From the NCBI GenBank assembly GCA_018697195.1, contig JAGMWU010000130.1, forward strand, positions 36,001-100,000: DNA of 64,000 nucleotides, written 5' to 3'. Shown here piece after piece: positions 59,201 to 64,000 of this stretch. Source of the stretch: Certhia americana. Lineage: Eukaryota > Chordata > Aves > Passeriformes > Certhiidae. Position 1 is the stretch's first letter, and the number at the start of each line of letters is the position of its first letter. A program made the translations under genes and the position numbers. Below the pieces are notes generated by a model. It searched no databases. It had not been told where the DNA came from and saw nothing but the letters and a program-made list of their open reading frames with translations.

Positions 59201-62200
59201 AATTATTATATAACTAAGAGAACCAGTACGTTATTTTGGCTTTAATTGCTTTACTTCATGAGCCTTCCTCAGATCAAGGTTGCCTGAATGCTACTTACAC
59301 AAGTGAGAAAGGGCTAAACAATGTTAATAAGTGCAAAGTTAGATTATTAATTGCTTTTGAAATGCTATATGAATGTAGTTTCATACTTTTACTGATCTTT
59401 TGTTTGTTTATTTTGGCTTTTTTGTTGGTATGTTTTGGAGACAGAGAGCAAGAGTTTGGAATGCTTTTAGGAAACAAGAGCCAGATTTTCAGATTAGGGC
59501 AGACTAGAATCTCTCAAGTCACAGAAGTCTTAAGAAGTTGCACAGACACCTAAACTGCAGGGTTTCTATCTCATAATTTAGATAATAAAAGCTCAGTAAT
59601 CTCCCCAGATTTTTCTGGTTGCCTGTCAGGAGTGGTTTGATTTCATCAGTCCAGGTGGTCATCTCTCGACTGTGCCTGATGTGCCACATTTTGGATAGCT
59701 GGCCTTGAATATGTCATCTTGAATGTGTCAGGGCTCTGAATATGTCACCTTAGCACACGGTGCCTGCTCCAACCCACCTGTCTTTCCACAGCATCACCTT
59801 TTCTCTCCTTGTGGCCAGCACTTGGCTTTTTCAGCATTACAGTTTCTTTTGCAAAAGGATCTTCTCACACAACCTCTCTTTCTTCTTCTAACTCCATTGT
59901 AACACAAGGCCTGGGAAACAGTGGTATCATGGAGCAGAGATGACAAGAACTGCTCAGTTTTTGGTGAAAATTAGGGGGATGTTCAGTCTTCCCAAATGCT
60001 GGTCCATCACTTTGTCGTCTGATAACCAGTGGGAAGAATTTCTCTACACTCCTAGCAGAGCCCAGCAGTGGCAGAAGAACCTCTCCAAAAGTGAAGGGGT
60101 GAGTACCTTTCTCTGACATTGGTGTTGGAACAAGAAACAGATGAGCTGGGGGAAACTCTGTGATTTAGGAATAGGCAAAAAAGGTCCGATGGAGGCTGCT
60201 CCAGAGGACCCAAGGCAGGATCCTTATGCAAATCCCAAACCTGTTTTCTCTGCCTTTGCAGGTTACCACCTAAGGAAAAGGAAGCAGAATTCAGTGCATC
60301 CCAACACCAAGACTAACTCATGGCTGTAGGAATATAAACCCCAGAGGTTTCCTTGGTTGGTCCTGAATCACAGCTATGCCATGTCTGGCAGGAAAACCTT
60401 CAGCAACAGCTCGAGAGGTATGGCTCATCTATGCCTGGACTTTAGTGAACATCATATCCATCTGATATCTGCCCAGGAAAATTCCAAGCAGTGATTATTT
60501 CTGGGTTCCATTTCTCAGAAGACAAAATAATTTGCTAGACAATTCCCACTGCTATTTGTTTCTTCATAGGCCTCCCCATAAAAAAAACCCCAAAAAACCA
60601 GGAAGATTCTGATCTCCAAAAGTCCTTAGATCTATGCTGGTTGCCTTCTACCACAAAATAACTACAGGCAACAAACTGTTTTTCCTCAGATCCTTGATTA
60701 CCCACAGCCTCAGAGGCAGAGAATGTCTTTTCCCTGGCCAAGAACATGCCACACCATCTTAGTGCTGCAATTCCTGCTGTCCTCTCCAGGATGCTTCACT
60801 TGTGGCTGGCACTGTGCAGCCTGTGCAGCCCAACCCAGTAAACAGCACAAAGAGCAGCTCAAGTGTGTTGCCAAGCAGCATCCTGGCACCACCACGGGAG
60901 AGGGGAGCAGGTCCTGGGAGCCTAAAGGAGCACAGTTCAGATGGGATGACATCTTGCAGTGTGGCTCTGCAACAGGATGTTCCAGAGTGTGTCCTGTTGC
61001 TGGGATGATGGAGGATTCAAGGATGGAGAGGCTCACGTGAACAGAGGCTCATTCCACCGTGTCCAGGCAGTCTGGAAGAGGGACTGTGGACCAAGAGAGT
61101 GTTAGTGCAGCAGAAATGGGCTTGGACACAGCAAGAGGTGACCAGCAGCAGATCATGGACAAGGCTCACATCACAAAGGTGCAGAGATCTTCCTTTTCCT
61201 GGGTACATGAGTGATGAAACACCCTCTCCTCCTCACTCTTGTTCTTGCGCTCCAGTTTCATTCTCAAGATGTTGGCAAGTGACTGTAATCCTTATTTCTG
61301 ACTTTTTTTCCCTCCTCTCTTTCCATAATAAAATCCCTGATGTTACAGTTTTACTTGACTCTGTGTTTTGTGTTATTGTCCTGAGACTTCAGCCACATGC
61401 TGCATGCCCCTGGCATGGCACTCCTTGCAAACTGGGGTCTTTGTGCTCCAGTGCCTTGCAGGACCCTCTCCTGGGGTGTGCCCAGAGGTCTGTGTAATGT
61501 TACAGGGAAAACCTGCAGTACAGACAGGCACCCAGCCCAAGGCTCCTAGGAGCAATGGAGATGCAGCTTTTTTATTTATTTTTGCCTTACAAAATGCCTG
61601 TGAGCCTGTGGATGTGGAATATTAGCATGATTTTTCCCAAGGGATGGATAAAGTTCAATTTATGTTAACTCCATCTTCAGTATTCCCTTCATTGTGATAC
61701 AAAATTGATTCCTGTCACTGGTGGAAGTCAGTGTATAAAGAGAGGGACATTTTTTACTGAATTCGAGATTCCATTCAGTGTAATGGATGAAAACCAAATA
61801 TACACTGCCAGGCTTGCCTTTGACAAAATACAGGCAATCCTTACTCTTCTTTTATTTTTTTTTCCTGCCTGCAGCCAAAGCATAGTTAGTTGTCTATGCT
61901 GATGATTAAAATCCTGGAGAGAAGGAGAAATGCAGAATTGCTACGTTTTGCCCTGAAGAATTTGGAGAGGATTCTTTTCATTATGTTAAATTGTACTGTC
62001 CTGCTTTTGCACACATAGTCTGCTGACTCCAGTTGCTTTGGGAAGCAGGCTTTCACCTTGGTGTTCCTGTGTGCCAGGAGAAGTGCTTGCCCTTATCATG
62101 TCCACATTGTAAGAAATGCTGAAGCAAGTGATCCTTAGGATCATCCCTAGGCTGATTAAAGTAATTCAGAATATGCTGCACAAATCCTTAATGACTCTGC

Positions 62201-63549
62201 TCTATAACATCACAATTATTTTAGCAGTACTTTTTTTTTTTTTTTAAAGAAATGGGGCATGTTCTTTTCCAAACTAGATAGATACTCCAGGCAGCCTTTA
62301 TCCTGGCGGGTGGGATGTATCTTGTTTGAGCAGCACTCTGAGCTGCACCTTTATCTTCGTGTCATGGACACACTGTAATAAATGATGGTACACAAGATAG
62401 CTGTAGTACTTGAAATAAGCACTGCAGTAAGATCACTACAGCAGAGAACTCTGGAAAGGGGGTTATTGGACACAGGGCAGCATCTCTGCCTTGGCTACAC
62501 TGGGACCTTCCAGTTCTTATTTTTCTGTGAGAGCAAGAAGTACACTTTTAAGGGAAAACTGAGATTTCATCAAATAGTTTGAATTTAGCAACAAAGCCCT
62601 ACATTTGTAATATTCTCTCAATGAGCAGCTGAAAGGATCTGGTAAATCTTGTATAAATTAATTTGTAAAATTGCAATGACTGTGACAAGTGTGCTGAAGC
62701 AGAGAGAAAATGAACAAGGGGCCACCTTATGCCCAAGTAGCAAATGGTTATAGATAGAATAACCTTGTATCATAACAACAGCTCTCTGTTTATAAAAGGA
62801 AAAGCTGAGCTCTCTTGCTAGGAGATGAACCTAAACAAAGAAAAGATAATTCGCTAATGGTTTAATGTGATGGTTTTCTTTTTCTTTTCCAAGGTTTGGA
62901 TCATCCACACAGCCTGTCTTACAAACTGGAGCTGGGATCAGACCAGGAGATACCATCTGACTGGTACCCATTTGCTACTGTCCAGTTTGTTGTTCATGAT
63001 ACCTGTGCCTCGGGAACAGAAGTGAAGTCCCTGGGCATAGAGAGTGATCTGCAGCCCCAGAAACACGTGGTTCAGAAAGCCTTTTATAATTGCCAGGTAT
63101 TCTCAGGGCTATGCTTTCCATGTTTTTCTCCTCTTCTTCCTCCCTGCTTCCCCATACAGTATTTGAAAAGTAAATGTGCTTTGTATTCTAAACGTATTTT
63201 GCGTGTACTCTTGATAAGGACTTTGAGCAAAAGAATCATTATGTAAGAATTCCTTGTCTGATCAAAGATGAGACTGAAAAATAGAACTGTGAATGCAGCT
63301 TTTTTTTTTCCTCATTTGAGCTATTTTTGGGAGCAGTGGTTTTGAAATCTGTTGGGTCTGGAAATAATTTGATTTTGTGTCAAAGCCTTTTTTCCATGCC
63401 GTTGCTGCAGTTCACACTTTCAGTGTCCAATAATTTGCTAATTCTACCTGCTGATTTTTGTTTTCTACCTACAGGTTGAAATTGAAAAGAAGTGGATTAG
63501 GCTTGATGGAGAAGACCCAGATAAGGCTGGCAACTGCCTAATGCAATGA
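54295..63549 (+). CDS. STON1: STON1 (stonin-1), endocytic adaptor, 735 aa, 3 coding exons
   Basis: Stonin-1, a cytosolic clathrin-associated cargo adaptor related to the AP-2 mu subunit. In mammals it mediates uptake of the proteoglycan NG2. Spliced order: 54295-56224, 62894-63096, 63475-63549, giving 735 residues, the same as I recall for human. The start MCSPNPANWVTFDD aligns with the human start; an in-frame ATG at 54259 would add 12 residues. Residues 9-12 (WVTF) form a WVxF motif of the kind that binds the AP-2 alpha ear. Residues about 20-270 are a Ser/Pro-rich disordered region. A stonin homology domain begins near 275 (MLRIPEKKNMMSSRQWGP), and the mu-homology domain runs from about 410 to 722 (EIVDKFWGKV...PVPTQWIKALWTM...VEIEKKWIRLDGEDPD). 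No NPF motif is seen, unlike stonin-2. The gene is intact. Confidence 0.97.
58112..58160. repeat. A-rich low-complexity tract
   Basis: Run of 21 A followed by TAAAAAAG-type interruptions and purine-rich sequence. Confidence 0.85.
58383..58395 (+). repeat. Poly-G run (13 G)
   Basis: Thirteen consecutive G after an A-rich segment. G homopolymers of this length are uncommon and can adopt quadruplex structures or slip. Confidence 0.9.
62894..63096 (+). CDS. STON1: STON1 coding exon (residues 644-711)
   Basis: The first two bases complete a serine codon; the exon then encodes LDHPHSLSYKLELGSDQEIP and SDWYPFATVQFVVHDTCAS. It ends YNCQ at donor GTATTC, phase 0. The final intron (63097-63474, 378 bp) is T-rich with nothing recognised. 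Confidence 0.96.
63475..63549 (+). CDS. STON1: STON1 last coding exon (residues 712-735 and stop)
   Basis: Acceptor CTACCTACAG. Encodes VEIEKKWIRLDGEDPDKAGN, then CLMQ and TGA, the last strand of the mu-homology domain. Confidence 0.96.
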   Translation, partial: VEIEKKWIRLDGEDPDKAGNCLMQ

Positions 63550-63945
63550 AAGAGGACAGGAAGCATCATCATAGGATACTAGTAGGAATCAATTTACATA
63601 GGAAATTCTATTGTTAGAAGAAGTGCAGTGACCTAGTTTAGGGTAAACATGGTCATTGAATTTTTTTTTAGTGCTTATGGGTTTGAATCTGCAAATCAGT
63701 ACTCATTTGACTGGCCTGTGTTCAAGTAAACTTCCTGTCATGGGAGTCCTGGTATGAGTAAGGTCTCCTTGTCAGAGCAGCAGGATGTGAGCACTTCATT
63801 GACTGATTCTAATGGATTATTTTCCTGTAGTGTATCTGTGACTTGGGAATGATCTCATACTCTGTATTAAAACCTAATGGCACTACTCAAAGGGTTCATG
63901 TCACCTGGACATATATTTGGTAATAAAAACTTCCAGAGTGCTTAT
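63550..63945 (+). other. STON1: STON1 3' UTR
   Basis: Short AT-rich 3' UTR, inferred to end about 20 bp after the AATAAA at 63922. In human, STON1 can be read through and spliced into the downstream GTF2A1L; the window stops too early to test that here. Confidence 0.6.
63922..63927 (+). terminator. STON1: Polyadenylation signal of STON1
   Basis: AATAAA in GGTAATAAAAAC, 373 bp after the stop codon. Confidence 0.6.
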
Positions 63946-64000
63946 GATCTATCAGCACCTGTGTAAGGTCCAGAAGGACCAATTACATTTTTTAGTGCTG

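Larger units (their letters stand above)
56225..62893 (+). other. STON1: STON1 intron after the main exon, no coding exon seen
   Basis: 6669-bp intron. It holds an A-rich run (58112-58160), a 13-G run (58383-58395), a small duplication TAGTACCTTTCTAAA (about 56996-57028), imperfect repeats of TGAATATGTCA (about 59707-59747) and a GC-richer patch at about 60740-61230. ORFs here are short and unrecognised. It ends TTTCTTTTCCAAG. Confidence 0.6.

Noticed and set aside
60740..61230. GC-richer patch in the STON1 intron with overlapping frames on both strands
   Set aside because: No domain, exon-like boundaries or recognised repeat; left as intron sequence.
1..64000. Bacterial-type features (operons, CRISPR arrays, insertion sequences) and tRNA or rRNA genes
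   Set aside because: None seen. The DNA is vertebrate nuclear, and I found no tRNA cloverleaf, rRNA or spaced-repeat array by reading.

Overview
The window is vertebrate nuclear DNA, most likely from a bird. It holds two intact, same-strand (+) protein-coding genes. The spliced products are full length (778 and 735 residues) and recognisable throughout. The interspersed repeats are of the avian kind: CR1 LINE fragments and a solo retroviral LTR. The order PPP1R21 then STON1 is the order known from the human 2p16 region. I could not determine the species; the introns are small, as expected for a bird.

Layout. 1-4090: intergenic DNA with no gene that I can support. 4090-4520: a reversed CR1 3' end. 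4600-5600: a CpG island that is the PPP1R21 promoter and first exon, with a palindromic RFX X-box, a CLEAR-like E-box, a ZBED1/DREF-like palindrome, YY1-like sites and an ETS site. 5278-35489: the PPP1R21 coding sequence in 22 exons, every junction placed on a splice signal and the reading frame closing exactly. 35490 to about 36760: its 3' UTR. 36760-43080: intergenic, with a 365-bp solo LTR flanked by a 6-bp target-site duplication. 43080-43560: a second CpG island, probably the STON1 promoter and non-coding exon 1, followed by a TTCCC repeat containing a 10-N gap. A duplicated block of about 145-195 bp lies on each side of this island. 43.6-54.24 kb: probable STON1 intron 1. 54295-63549: STON1 coding sequence in three exons. 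The window ends shortly after the STON1 polyadenylation signal.

Both proteins act in endosome and membrane traffic. PPP1R21 is a coiled-coil early-endosome protein and a subunit of the Rab5-effector FERRY complex. STON1 is a mu-homology endocytic adaptor related to the AP-2 medium chain. Their adjacency is conserved chromosome order, not an operon.

I found no new defence system, gene cluster or other previously undescribed system. The items most worth a second look are a 75-nt in-frame intron without stop codons in PPP1R21, a GC-AG intron in the same gene, the palindromic promoter motifs, the duplicated palindrome-bearing block around the STON1 promoter, and an upstream mini-ORF that overlaps a possible alternative STON1 start. 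Comparisons with human proteins are from memory and were not computed.
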